Below, piece by piece: positions 26,893 through 35,909 of a DNA stretch of 64,000 nt. The stretch lies in the NCBI GenBank assembly GCA_965221405.1, contig CBDCSE010000002.1, forward strand, positions 496,001-560,000, written 5' to 3'. This DNA is from JAPOUP01 sp965221405 (GTDB taxonomy: Bacteria; Pseudomonadota; Alphaproteobacteria; Rhodobacterales; Rhodobacteraceae). A model generated the notes under the pieces. It saw only the letters and a list, made by a program, of their open reading frames with translations. It was not told the origin of the DNA and made no database searches. Every line of letters begins with the position of its first letter. Position 1 is the first letter of the stretch. Made by a program: the position numbers and the translations under genes.

Positions 26893-26914
26893 ACGTCGTG
26901 CTTTAACCGCTTAC
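26893..26914 (-). repeat. IS66-type terminal inverted repeat, right
   Basis: Exact reverse complement of 20980-21001. The outer end reads CCGCTTAC on the plus strand. Confidence 0.85.
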
Positions 26915-26915
26915 G

Positions 26916-27984
26916 TATTTCCGCTGCCGGTCGTGCGGCGGGGGGTGCCTGCCGCCGGGCCGGGCGCTGGGGCTGGAGGGGGACACCGTCACGCCGGGGA
27001 TGGCGGGCGTCATCTCCGGGACCGTTCCGTCCATGGGCTCCGGGGCGGCGCGGCGGCACATCGCGAATCTCGCCGGACTGGACGCCTCCTCAAGTTCCCT
27101 GCAGCGCCGGGCGCTGGCGCTCGGCGAGGCGGCGCGGCGCTTTGAGCGGGAGGAGGTGCTGGACGGCGGGCCACTGGAACCGCGCATGTGTCCCTCCATC
27201 GACGGGACCGGGATCCCGATGCGGAAAGAGGAGACGGAGGGGGTCCGCGGCAGGCAGGAGGACGGGACCTCGAAAACCAGGGAAGCGAAGCTGGCCGTCA
27301 TATACACGGCCGGGGGACGTGATCCGCAGACCGGCGCGGCGCTGAAGGACCGGCGCGGCGAGAGCTTCGGCTGCCTCACCGGCAGCGCGGCGGCCCCGTC
27401 CGGAGGCCGGGAGCCCCCGGACTTCGCGGCGCGGCCCGGCCGGGAGGCGCGTCGGCGCGGACTGCACGGTGCCGGCGGGCCCGTGGTCGTCTCCGACGGG
27501 GCGGAGTGGATCCCGAACGCCTGCGACGGGATCTTCGGCGGGCGGGCAGGTCACCTTCGTGCTCGATCTCCTGCACTGCCTGGAATACGCCGCCGACGCC
27601 GTGAGTGCGATCCATCCGGACGGGGCGGAGCGCGGCCGGCGGTTCGCGGAGGTCAGGGCCGACATCGAGGCCGGCCGGGCCACGAGGGTGATCCGGGATC
27701 TGGCGCCCTTCAGGGACCGGCACGGGGACGTGGAGGCGTGCTGCCGCTATTTCGCCAAAAACCCCGACCGTATGAGATACAGGGAGTTCCGGGAACGGGG
27801 CATCCAGGTCGGAAGCGGCGTCGTGGAAGCCGGATGCCGCATGTTCGGGCTGCGGACGGAGCGCCCCGGCACCCGCTGGTCAAGGAGGGGCGCCAACGCC
27901 ATGCTGGCGCCCAGGACCCTGGTAATGAACCTCAGGCTGCCCGACCTGCCCGGATGGCGGGCGAATCAGGCCGTCGCCGCATGA
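26916..27984 (+). pseudogene. ISKra4-family transposase, truncated and frameshifted
   Basis: The C-terminal two thirds of an ISKra4-type transposase. It opens directly at the IS66 end with a zinc-finger-like YFRCRSCGGGCLPPGRALGL, then PRMCPSIDGTGIPMRKEE (first Asp), KTREAKLAVIYTAGG, PVVVSDGAEWIPNACDG. A shift near 27540 moves to the frame giving VTFVLDLLHCLEYAADAV, DRMRYREFRERGIQVGSGVVEAGCR and a stop at 27984. The N-terminal part is absent. A decayed insertion sequence. Confidence 0.85.
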
Positions 27985-28407
27985 GCAACTAATCTGGGCT
28001 ACACCCGCCACGGACCCTTCCGGCGGATGCCCCGGAACGGGAGGGCCGGGTTCCTCGCGCGAGGCGACAGGACGGCTCCCCCGAAGCGTGGCGTGGCGAT
28101 CGGAATCCATCACTCCCGATGCATGGAACCGCACGCCCCGGGAAGCCGCCGGGGCGGCCCGGAAGGCCGCAACCGCGACCCGACGGTGCGGACTGGCACG
28201 GACAGGAGAACATGTGACGTGGGAAAGAGGAACAGACCGGGAATAACCCACCCCATACCAGAAACGCGCCCGATTCGGGCGTCCCCATGTGGAACCCGCA
28301 TTCCGACTGCGTCATTCATGTCCCGACCTCCGCCCGTCCGCGCGTCGGCCCCGCGAGGGTGCGGGTCCTTCCCGTAACCGTGGAAGACGCGTCCACGGGT
28401 GCCGCCT
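27985..28407. other. Gap without a recognisable gene
   Basis: Between the ISKra4 remnant and the degraded minus-strand fragment. It presumably holds the IS end. Overlapping frames on both strands lack family signatures. Confidence 0.35.
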
Positions 28408-28780
28408 TCACGCCCGCTTTCGCGTTGCAATGGCCGGATCCCGCGGCTCCGGAGAATCCGTACGTGCCGGGAGCCGAGGCTGGTCAACGAACGGCTCACT
28501 GCTGCTGTAGAAGACGGCGTTATCTTCCCCGTCATCCGTTTCCGGCCCGTACCCCCTGGCCGTCCAGCCGCCGCCGACGGCGGGCGCGACCGTGGGGGCA
28601 GACCACTTGGAAGCCGCATCGGAAGCGGGAGTTCCCCTTTTGCCGGAGGCGGCTTCAATTCCGCTTCCGGCCACGGTCAAGGTGTTCGGCGCAAGCCCCG
28701 AAACCGTGTTGATCGAAACTCCGTCCGCGCGGAAGAATCTGGCGCATGGACCTGCGTTCGGCCAGCGTGCCGAGGGTCAT
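28408..28780 (-). pseudogene. Degraded fragment, possibly from a surface protein
   Basis: Two minus-strand frames together read as one protein-like stretch: MTLGTLAERRSMRQIL, then after a shift ADGVSINTVSGLAPNTLTVA, KWSAPTVAPAVGGGW and DNAVFYSSSEPFVDQP to a stop at 28408. The composition (Gly/Ser/Thr, alternating hydrophobics) resembles beta-rich surface domains like those of the lipoproteins on either side, but no specific family is recognised. Probably a remnant displaced by the insertions around it. Confidence 0.35.
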
Positions 28781-28841
28781 GGCACGGTGGCGCACTTGTG
28801 GACGGTTTGTCCATATCCTTGATATAGTTGACTAATGGCGC

Positions 28842-29042
28842 TTACAAGGTGAATGGTTCCGCCTCACTCCAGGGCTCGCCCCTCAGCCTGGGAAGCGTCG
28901 AATACGGCAGTTCGAAATCCCCCCTTATCCCCGCCTCCAGGCCATGGTCGTTTCCGTTCCGCCCGAAGTTCCCGTTACCGAGCATCTTTCGGATCTCGGC
29001 AAGTTCGCGTTCGAAATCCTTTCGGCTCTTTGCGCTGGTCAT
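28842..29042 (-). CDS. Small hypothetical protein
   Basis: A 66-residue frame with a strong purine-rich ribosome site (GGGAGGGGG) just before ATG 29042. The N-terminus is a charged helix (SRKDFERELAEIRKML), followed by a Gly/Asn-rich stretch and a C-terminus ending EPFTL. No family recognised. The base composition is less GC-rich than the surrounding IS debris. It may be the start of the same lost gene as the 28408-28780 fragment or a small independent protein. Confidence 0.4.
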   Translation of the reverse strand: MTSAKSRKDFERELAEIRKMLGNGNFGRNGNDHGLEAGIRGDFELPYSTLPRLRGEPWSEAEPFTL

Positions 29043-29479
29043 GACCCCCTCCCGAGTAGCAGAAGTCTCCGTTTCGTGTGAATCGCGTAATCGCAGGATC
29101 GCTTACCGCAATAATCAATGAACAGATCGTAGTACTGTCGGATAACATCCTGTAAGGACCCGTCCTTTCCATAGTCCTCTATTTCCAGTCCCCGGCGCCA
29201 CTCCGAAGCGCAACGCCCGGCCCTTCCCGGAGCGAGGGACTGGCCCGAGCGGAGGGAAGGGCCCGGCGTTGCGCTTTCCGCGCCCTCCGACCCCCCCGAT
29301 TCCGCACGGGAACGGCTCGGTCCCTTCGAATCGGAGCGTAGCGCCGCCCTCCGGGCAGCGCAAGGCCCGGCGCCGGGCGTGACGCGTCCGCCGGGGCGCT
29401 ACCGGGGGCGTCGCCCGGCGGTGACCCCGGTGCGCCCGGAAAGTCCTGTCCGTGCCCCCCGCGACGGGGCGGCGCCGGT

Positions 29480-29650
29480 CAGGGAGGCCGCGCCCGCAGG
29501 AACGCCTCCGCCGGCGTCAGGCAGGCCAGCGCCTTCCTGGGACGCGCGTCCGTGCGGTCCTGCACGGCGCTCACCTCCGCGTCCGCCACCTTGCGGAAAT
29601 CCGTGCCCTTGGGCAGGTACCCCCGCACCAGCATCCATGTTTCGGTCCAG
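29480..29650 (-). pseudogene. IS30-family transposase, short remnant
   Basis: A minus-strand frame reads WMLVRGYLPKGTDFRKVADA, then EVSAVQDRTDARPRKALACL and TPAEAF, the C-terminal signature of IS30-type transposases (LPKGTDF...RPRKALG..TPAE). Nothing of the N-terminal domain is evident nearby. Confidence 0.65.
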
Positions 29651-29766
29651 GCCCGGATCCGGGCTTTTCCTTCGGTCTGCGGGCCACCGGATCCGGGTTC
29701 CGCGCACCGCTTTCCACCGGCGGGCGCCGCGCGGGCAGGCGCGGGCGGTCCGCCCGGCGCCGGGCG

Positions 29767-30660
29767 TCAGCCGGCGGCGGGCACCGACCTGTCCTCCCAC
29801 ATGCGCCGGTCGCGCGGGAGGACGTCCGCGGTCACGACGGGCCCGCCCATGACCGCGGTCACGGCGGCCCCGGGTGCCTTGCCCTTTCCCGGAGCCGCCC
29901 GTACAGCGCCTTCATCTCCGGGCCGGACATGCGGGCCGCCATCGCCGCCATGCACGGCACGTCCCCCGGACGCCTGCGTCCGCCGCCCATGTGGCGCCCG
30001 CCCCTGAGCGTCCCGCTGTCGCGGGCGATCGGCGCCACGCCGCCCGGCGCCGCGGCCTGGCGGCTGGCGGTCGCGCCCGGCCCGCCCGTCCAGGCGACCG
30101 GGGACGCCGCCGTGACAGGGCCGATGCCCGGCACCGGGGCCGGGACGCGGTGGCCCTGCGGGTCCCTGACCAGCTCCCCGGTCCGCCGGCCATACCCGCT
30201 GACGGCGGCGGCCGGTTCCTCCAGCACCCCCGTGACCGGCCCTTCCGGATCGGGCTCTCCGACCCCGGCGGGAACCGCCTCGGCCCGGTGCGCCGGTCGA
30301 CGGCGGCCTCCCGAAGCCCCGGCATGCCGCGGAGCCTGCCGGCGGTCACGTCCGCCGGCGCCGTTGCCGCCATGTCCGGGAACGCGGCGCCGGGGGCGGC
30401 GGGCACCCCCGCGCCGGCCCTGCCGGTCCTCCCCGGCGCGCCGCCGGGCCGGGGGAGGTCCCGGCACTGGCGGGGGTTGACGGTGACGACCCGGAAGCCC
30501 CGGTGCATCCGCCCCGTGGCCTCCATGACGACCCGCTTCACGCCGCCGTCCCCGGGAGGCGGGCGGCCCCGCGCAGGCCGTCGGTGTCGCTGGTGGCGCT
30601 GCCGTCCCGCCCGTCGGGTGGATGTCCGGCGTCTTCCCGCGCACGCCGGTTCCCGCGCCT
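29767..30660 (-). pseudogene. IS110/IS1111-type transposase, degraded
   Basis: Pieces of an IS110-family DEDD transposase in at least three frames. N-terminal VKRVVMEATGRMHRGF and VVTVNPRQCRDL, then the C-terminal helix-hairpin region VPGIGPVTAASPVAW, GGRHMGGGRRRPGDVPCMAA and MSGPEMKALYGRLRER, and a tail VTAVMGGPVVTADVLPRDRR to a stop at 29767. Several frameshifts make it non-functional. Boundaries are approximate. Confidence 0.7.
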
Positions 30661-31103
30661 GCGGCGGTCATGGTCTCCCGCTCCCGTGCCCGTGACGGTC
30701 CGGTTCCCGGACCCGGCATCCATCGGGACGCGGGAGGCTCTTATGAGCCCCCCTCCCGTCAAGCGCTTTCTTCATGACGTGTCACATCGGTCCGTCTCCT
30801 CTCTGGGGCGGCCCGGCGCCTCTCGGGGATTCTCCAGGCGGAACATCGCGGGTGGGGGGAGCGCCTGACGGCGCGTCCAGGCTCCTGTCCGGTTCGGTCG
30901 TCCGGCGATCGCCGGCCCCGTGACCATGGTGCCCGATTCGGGCCTGTGCGACGTTCCGGGAGGGCGGGACCCATCCGGATGGACGGTGCCGCGGGATGCG
31001 GCGAACCATGCCCCGCGCCGGTCACACGCCCTGCCCGGGTTCCCCGGGGGGCCGTCGGGCCGCCCGGGTGTCCGGTGTCCGGTGTTCGCCTCCCCCTGCG
31101 CCG

Positions 31104-32105
31104 GCGCCTTCGACAGGACGGCGCCCCCGTGCGCCAGCCCTGTCGTGGCGAACCGCACCGGCGCCACCAGCAGCCTGCGCGCCAGCGCCACGATCCCGCG
31201 CCTGCCCGGACGCCCGTCGCGGGCGCTGACGTAGCGCTCGAACCACTTCGACAGCGCGCTCCGCGGCTGGTGCCGCAGCCAGCGCCAGGCCATCCGCACC
31301 GGATGCCTTGGCGGCACCGGGCTGCCGGCCTTGCCGGGCCCCGGGCGTGGTCCACGGCGCCGCCCGGCCACGGCACCGGCCCCGGCCCGGCGGGACTGGC
31401 CGGCCCGCGCCGGTTGCGCAGGTCCCGGCAGGACAGCCCGGCCCCCGGCAGCAGCGCGTCGTTCGGGCCGATCCCCCGCAGCCGGCCCGGCACCGCCGCG
31501 TGGCGGGCGTGCGCCGGGACCTCCGCCGTCGCGGCTCCGGGCGGCGTCTCCGCCTCCCGTGCCGGCCCGGCGGGTGTGGCGGCCTTCGCCGCCCCGGCCG
31601 CCTCCCGTGCCGACCCGGCGTCGCCACCCTGTCCGCCTCCACCGTCCGCAGCTCCGTGACCACCAGCTCCAGGCGGCCGGGGATGCCCGCGGTCTCCGCC
31701 AGAAGCCCCGGCGGCAGTCCCGTGCCGCAGGCGGTCCGCATGCCCCCGGGCCGCGCCCGGTATCCCCCGCGCGCCGGATCCCCGGGCGGTATCCCGTGCA
31801 GCCTCAGCAGCCCCGCGACCGCGTTCGCCAGCCGCCGGCGTTCCCGCACGAGCCGCCCGCGCCCGGGCGGCAGGCGTCTCCCCTCCTCCTCCGCGACGGC
31901 CGGGATCCGCACCGGCGACATCGCGTCACGGTCACCGCCGTCCCGGGCCGGCGGCGCCCGCACCATCCCGCGCGCGTCGATCCTGTCGGTCTTCGCCTTC
32001 TTCCTCCTGCGCACGACCTCCAGGCCCGCCGGGTGGCGGACAACGACCTCCAGGTCCTCGCCCCCGGGCCGGCGCGCCACCCGGAAGCCCTCGTACCCGG
32101 CCCCG
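31104..32105 (-). pseudogene. IS110-family transposase, main part (split by island)
   Basis: Continuation of an IS110-family transposase whose first 70 or so codons lie at 36578-36798. Reading leftward: MLVYGAGYEGFRVARR, KKAKTDRIDARGMVRA (with the KTDRIDA motif), RLVRERRRLANAVAGLLRLHGI, then after frameshifts MAWRWLRHQPRSALSKWF, RGIVALARRLLVAPVRFATTG and the end near GGAVLSKA. It is interrupted at 32106 by the integrase island, within the codons for Met-Leu-Val. The body is also frameshifted, so the gene was probably already dead. Confidence 0.75.
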
Positions 32106-32116
32106 TACACCAGCAT
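32106..32116 (+). repeat. Island direct repeat, left (attL core)
   Basis: TACACCAGCAT, identical to 36567-36577. It lies within codons of the IS110 transposase and 131 bp before the first recombinase gene. Confidence 0.65.
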
Positions 32117-32247
32117 TCCGCACCTGCGGTGCTGTGAAGGCCGTAAGGGTCTGGAATGGAAAGATTTCCTCTCTCGCGTCCTGAACCGGAACGGGGCCGT
32201 TCCGCCCGCTTCCGGTCCGCCGGTGCAGCTGATTCGGGAGAGAACCC

Positions 32248-33369
32248 ATGGCCAGCCGCCGCCTGACCCAGAGACTGGTCGACACACTCAGGCCCTGCAG
32301 GACCGTCCGCGAGATCCGCGACACGGAACTCCGCGGCTTCGGCATCCGGATCCTTCCCTCCGGCCGCAGGCGCTTCTTCGTTCACGCGCAGTCCAGCGGC
32401 CGGCGCATGTGGAAGACCGTCGGCGATGCCGGCGCCATGTCCCTGACCGAGGCCCGGGCCCTCGCCCGTACGCATCTTGCGACGGTCCGGACGGACGAAC
32501 CGCACCGACCTGTGGACCCCTCGGCGGAAACGCCGTTCGAGGACGTGGCGGAGGCCGCATTCCGCCGGCATGCGCGGCACTGGAAGCCCGGGACGCTCAG
32601 GGTCAACCGCAGCTACCTGAGGAACCGGATCCTTACCCGGTTCCGGGGAAAGCCGGTCGGCGCGGTCACGGGCGCGGACGTCCGGCATTGGTTCGCCTCG
32701 CTGCGGTCGACACCGGCCGCCGCCGACCGGGCGCTGCCCGTGCTGTCGGTGATCATGCGGGAGGCCGAGACGCTCGGCCTCCGTCCGGAGGGCAGCAACC
32801 CGTGCCGGAACATCCGTCGCCACCGGCGGCGCGGGCGCGAGCGGTTCCTGTCCTCCGGGGAGGCCCGACGGCTGGGCGGGGCGCTGGCGAGACATGACGG
32901 CAACGCCATGGCCGCGGCGGTCAGGCTGCTGGTCCTGACCGGCTGCCGCAGGGGCGAGATCATGACCCTTCAGTGGCGGGACTGCCGCGACGGCCACCTG
33001 TTCCTGCGGGACGGCAAGACGGGGCCGCGGACCGTGTGGCTGTCCTCCGCCGCCCGCAGGGTCCTTGACGGCCTGCCGCGGAACGGGGCCTGGGTTTTCC
33101 CCGGGAGATCCGGCGACGCGTCAGCAAAAGGTCTGGACACGTTCTGGCAGGCCCTGCGGGACGGGGCGGGCCTTCGGGACGTCCGCCTGCACGACCTGCG
33201 GCATTCGTACGCGAGCTTCGCGCTCAGGTCCGGCGAGACCGTTCCCACGGTCGGCCGCCTGCTCGGTCACGGCAGGCCGGAGACGACCCTCAGGTACATC
33301 CACCTCGAGGACGCCTCGGTGCGCGGCGCCGTCGACGCCGTGGCCACGGTCCTGGGCGGGGAGGGCTGA
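32248..33369 (+). CDS. Tyrosine recombinase/integrase 1
   Basis: A 373-residue tyrosine recombinase with an N-terminal arm-binding domain (TELRGFGIRILPSGRRRFF), a core-binding domain, and an intact catalytic set: Arg in LTGCRRGEIMTLQW, Lys in DGKTGPRTVWL, HDLRHSYAS, LLGHGRPETTLRYIHLED with the Tyr nucleophile in RYIHL. The ATG has an AGAGA-type upstream site. It is close in sequence to the next recombinase, three bases downstream, so the pair arose by duplication or acts together. It probably integrates and excises the surrounding island. Confidence 0.9.
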   Translation: MASRRLTQRLVDTLRPCRTVREIRDTELRGFGIRILPSGRRRFFVHAQSSGRRMWKTVGDAGAMSLTEARALARTHLATVRTDEPHRPVDPSAETPFEDVAEAAFRRHARHWKPGTLRVNRSYLRNRILTRFRGKPVGAVTGADVRHWFASLRSTPAAADRALPVLSVIMREAETLGLRPEGSNPCRNIRRHRRRGRERFLSSGEARRLGGALARHDGNAMAAAVRLLVLTGCRRGEIMTLQWRDCRDGHLFLRDGKTGPRTVWLSSAARRVLDGLPRNGAWVFPGRSGDASAKGLDTFWQALRDGAGLRDVRLHDLRHSYASFALRSGETVPTVGRLLGHGRPETTLRYIHLEDASVRGAVDAVATVLGGEG

Positions 33370-33372
33370 TCC

Positions 33373-34478
33373 ATGGCACGAAGGACACGCCTGACCGACG
33401 CCGGCATCGCGCGCCTCAGGCCCGGCCGCAGGGACCGCACGGTCTGGGACACGGTCACGCCCGGCCTCGGCGTCCGGGTGCGCGCGTCCGGGTTCCGGGG
33501 CTACGTCTTCCACCAGAGGGGGCCGGGCGGAGGACGCCGGGTCTCTCTCGGCCCGGCGGCGCTGAAGACGGTCACGGAAGCCCGCAGGGCGTGCCTTGCG
33601 ATCCAGCTGGACGGGGGCGTCGCGGGGTCCGGCACGGGTCCGGGGTCCGGCGACGGCATTCCCGGGTTCCGGGACTACGTGGCCGGCCCGTGGATGGCCG
33701 GTCACCGTCACCGCTGGAAGCCTTCGACACTCAGGACCGTGAGGTCCCTTCTCCGGTGCCAGCTGCTTCCGGCGTTCGGGCACCTGCGGCTCGACCGGAT
33801 CGCCCCGGCGGACGTGGACGCCTGGTTCGACCGCCGCAGCGCCACGGCGCCGCGGGCGGCCTGGTCGCCGCGAACCCCGCGCGGCGCACGCGGATGAACC
33901 CGCGGCCCCGGCTCACGAGGTTCCTGTCCGCCGACGAGATCGTCCGGCTCCATCAGGCGCTCGACGGATGCGTCGCCGGGCGGCCGGCATGGGAGGGGCA
34001 GGCCGGAATCATCCGGCTTCTCCTGTACACGGGCTGCCGCAAGGGCGAGATCAAGGACCTGAAATGGTCCGAGGTGGAGGCGGACACGCTCCGGCTCGCC
34101 GACGGCAAGACCGGCCCGAGGACCGTGCACCTGGGCGCGGCGGCCCGCGCCGTCGTCGACCGGCAGCGGAAGGGCAGCGGCCCGTTCGTGTTTCCCTCAC
34201 CCGTCGATCCGGGCAGGCCGCACGGCGAGCGTCTGGCATTGTGGCGCAGGGTCCGGGAACGGGCCGGACTCGCGGACGTCCGGCTCCATGACCTGAGGCA
34301 CACGTACGCCTCCCAGGCCGTCATGAAGGGCGTGCCGCTGCCGGTCGTGGCGCGGCTGCTCGGCCACCGGAATGTGCGGATGACCATGCGGTACGCCCAT
34401 GTCGGCGACCGTGACGTCATGGAGGCGGCGGAAAGGGTCGGCGCGGCGGTCTCGCGGGCGCTGGACGGTCCAGATTGA
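33373..34478 (+). pseudogene. Tyrosine recombinase 2, internal deletion
   Basis: A second, related recombinase in two frames. Frame one covers the arm-binding part (DTVTPGLGVRVRASGFRGYV) to DVDAWFDRRSATAPR; the other continues with ANPARRTRMNPRPRLTRFLS, YTGCRKGEIKDLKWSE, DGKTGPRTVHLG, HDLRHTYASQA and LLGHRNVRMTMRYAHV, ending at 34478. Relatives have about 16 more residues between the halves, so a deletion of roughly 50 bp near 33850-33870 removed a helix and shifted the frame. All catalytic residues survive in the second half, which could be expressed from an internal start. Confidence 0.8.
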
Positions 34479-34683
34479 GCGAAACTCCGCGGCTTCCGGC
34501 CTGCAGCATCAGGCGCGGTCTTCGGCTTCCTCCGCTGCATTTCCTTCGCCGTGGTACGGCGTCGGGCGGTTCGTGAGCGGTTCTTCCAGTTCAACCCCGT
34601 TTGCCACGCTCTCCTGCCAATGGCGTTGCACCGACATGAAACGGATGCGCGCGGCAAACCACGGACCCGCATGGTCCCTGACG

Positions 34684-35040
34684 TCAGCCGTCGAGAACGT
34701 CCCTGACCCGCGCCCGGAATTCGTGACCGGCTCTCCCGTACCCGAGCAGTCGCGAAATGGCGCGCACGAGATCGTCGGTCCCGACGTGTCCGCGCTCCCT
34801 GCGGATCATGTCGGCGGCCGCCGTTATCTCCATGGCCGACAGGTACTCCGGCTTCGTCGTCGGCACCTCCTCTCCGGAACGGTCGCGAACAGGCACTTCG
34901 TCTCGCTGCCGTTCGGTGAACCAGAAGCCTCGTCCCCGAACGATGCTTCCCGAGCGTTCGGCATGCATCAGCGCCTGGGTCGACGGCCTGGGCGGGCACG
35001 CGGTCGTGGGGCCGGGCGGCATGGGCATCGAGATCGACAT
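34684..35040 (-). pseudogene. DUF3320 C-terminal domain fragment
   Basis: A 118-residue frame whose last 80 residues resemble the C-terminal DUF3320 domain found at the end of very large DUF4011/superfamily 1 helicase proteins: VPVRDRSGEEVPTTKPEYLS, then EITAAADMIRRERGHVGTDD and LVRAISRLLGYGRAGHEF. The N-terminal 30 residues are Pro/Met-rich and unlike the domain. The helicase itself is missing, so this is likely a stranded tail. Such helicases are often found in defence or mobile islands, which makes the remnant notable. Confidence 0.5.
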
Positions 35041-35909
35041 CGGGCGGTAGGAGCGCGGCCCACGGTTCCCGCGCCGGGGACGTTCAGCCCAATGCGCGCC
35101 TCAGGCCCCCGCGGATCGCCTCGGCCGCGTCCGCGCCGAAGGCCTCCCGCAGCAGGGCATGAAGCTCCTCCGTCCGCCCCTCCCGCTCCATGGCCTCGAT
35201 GCGCCTCACGCAGACCTGCAGGATGCCCAGCCGCAGGATCCAGGGCCGGGGATGCTCCGGCAGCATCGGGTCCGGCTTCGTCCGCGCCATCCCGGTGACC
35301 GCGTCGCACATGTGCCGCTGCCGCTCCGGGCTGGGCGCCTGCGACGCCCGCGGCCGCGCGCCCGGCGCGGGATCGTCCGTCAGGCACCTGCGCACGACGT
35401 GGCGGCCGATCGCCTCGCCGGCGGCCTCCGCCGCGGCCCGGGTCCGCGCCCACTACCCGTCGGCGCACGACATCGAGTTGCTCACCGCCCGCCCCTTCCG
35501 CCGCCGGGGTCTCCGGCCCGGGATCCCGGGGCGCCCGCCGCCCGCCGGACGGGTCCCCGGACGCGGGGCGGCCCGGGTCCAGGGAACGGTGAATGAAGTT
35601 CATGGCCCGCCCGACCGTCATGCGCGGGCGCCCCGCGACGAGCGGCGCACCGGTCAGCGGGCCGCAGCCCGCCACGCACCGCTCCAGGATCTCCAGCTGC
35701 CGGCGCTGCCCGGCGCCGGTGAGCGCCATCGGGTAGCCCGCCTCCGGATGGGGCGGGCCGTCCGGCGCCTCGCCGTCGAGGACACGGGACAGGATGTGGG
35801 CCGAGGTGTCCATGCCCGCGGCCCGGGCCCTTTTCCCGATCGCCCGCCACTCGGACGGCCTGCACGTCACGCAGCGCTGCTTCCTGACGCGTCCCGCACC
35901 CACGGTCAT
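34968..35909 (-). CDS. Mobilisation (MobC-like) protein, tail probably frameshifted
   Basis: Starts at ATG 35909, overlapping the upstream stop (ATGA). The N-terminal region RVRKQRCVTCRPSEWRAIGK and RARAAGMDTSAHILSRVLDG matches the helix-turn pattern of MobC/relaxosome accessory proteins. LTGAGQRRQLEILERCVAGC and VGRAMNFIHRSL follow. Beyond about residue 150 the frame becomes Gly/Arg/Ala-rich and overlaps the protein-like frame at 35084-35395, so the open frame to 34968 is probably not the original end. No relaxase gene is nearby. Confidence 0.5.
   Translation of the reverse strand: MTVGAGRVRKQRCVTCRPSEWRAIGKRARAAGMDTSAHILSRVLDGEAPDGPPHPEAGYPMALTGAGQRRQLEILERCVAGCGPLTGAPLVAGRPRMTVGRAMNFIHRSLDPGRPASGDPSGGRRAPRDPGPETPAAEGAGGEQLDVVRRRVVGADPGRGGGRRRGDRPPRRAQVPDGRSRAGRAAAGVAGAQPGAAAAHVRRGHRDGADEAGPDAAGASPALDPAAGHPAGLREAHRGHGAGGADGGASCPAAGGLRRGRGRGDPRGPEARIGLNVPGAGTVGRAPTARCRSRCPCRPAPRPRARPGRRPRR
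35084..35395 (-). CDS. Hypothetical protein, probably shortened by an amber codon
   Basis: A 103-residue frame with protein-like C-terminus: HPRPWILRLGILQVCVRRIE, then ERREGRTEELHALL-type (here EREGRTEELHALLREAFGAD) and AEAIRGGLRRALG. The same frame continues upstream as AAGEAIGRHVVRRCLTDD to a TAG near 35457, preceded by an ATG with VSNSMSCADG, so the original start may have been lost to a nonsense change. It follows two mobilisation-like genes. No family recognised. Probably the third cistron of that group. Confidence 0.45.
   Translation of the reverse strand: MRRCLTDDPAPGARPRASQAPSPERQRHMCDAVTGMARTKPDPMLPEHPRPWILRLGILQVCVRRIEAMEREGRTEELHALLREAFGADAAEAIRGGLRRALG

Larger units (their letters stand above)
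20980..26914. mobile_element. Chimeric IS66-type element carrying cargo
   Basis: A 5.9-kb segment bounded by perfect 22-bp inverted repeats that begin GTAAGCGG, the hallmark of IS66-family ends. Inside: a small ORF, a large serine recombinase and one or two overlapping upstream ORFs (minus), a DNA adenine methylase fragment (plus), tnpC (plus, degraded), tnpB (degraded) and tnpA (minus). tnpC faces tnpAB, unlike the usual tnpA-tnpB-tnpC co-linear order. The 8-bp flanks differ (cctggaac left, gtatttcc right), and the left flank is IS4, the right ISKra4, so no target duplication remains. Confidence 0.75.

Noticed and set aside
20972..26922. 8-bp target duplication flanking the IS66-type element
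   Set aside because: The flanks are cctggaac and gtatttcc, which do not match.
29379..32137. Long plus-strand frames between 29.4 and 32.1 kb
   Set aside because: Transposase motifs (IS30, IS110) are on the minus strand; the plus frames are Arg/Pro/Gly-rich shadows.
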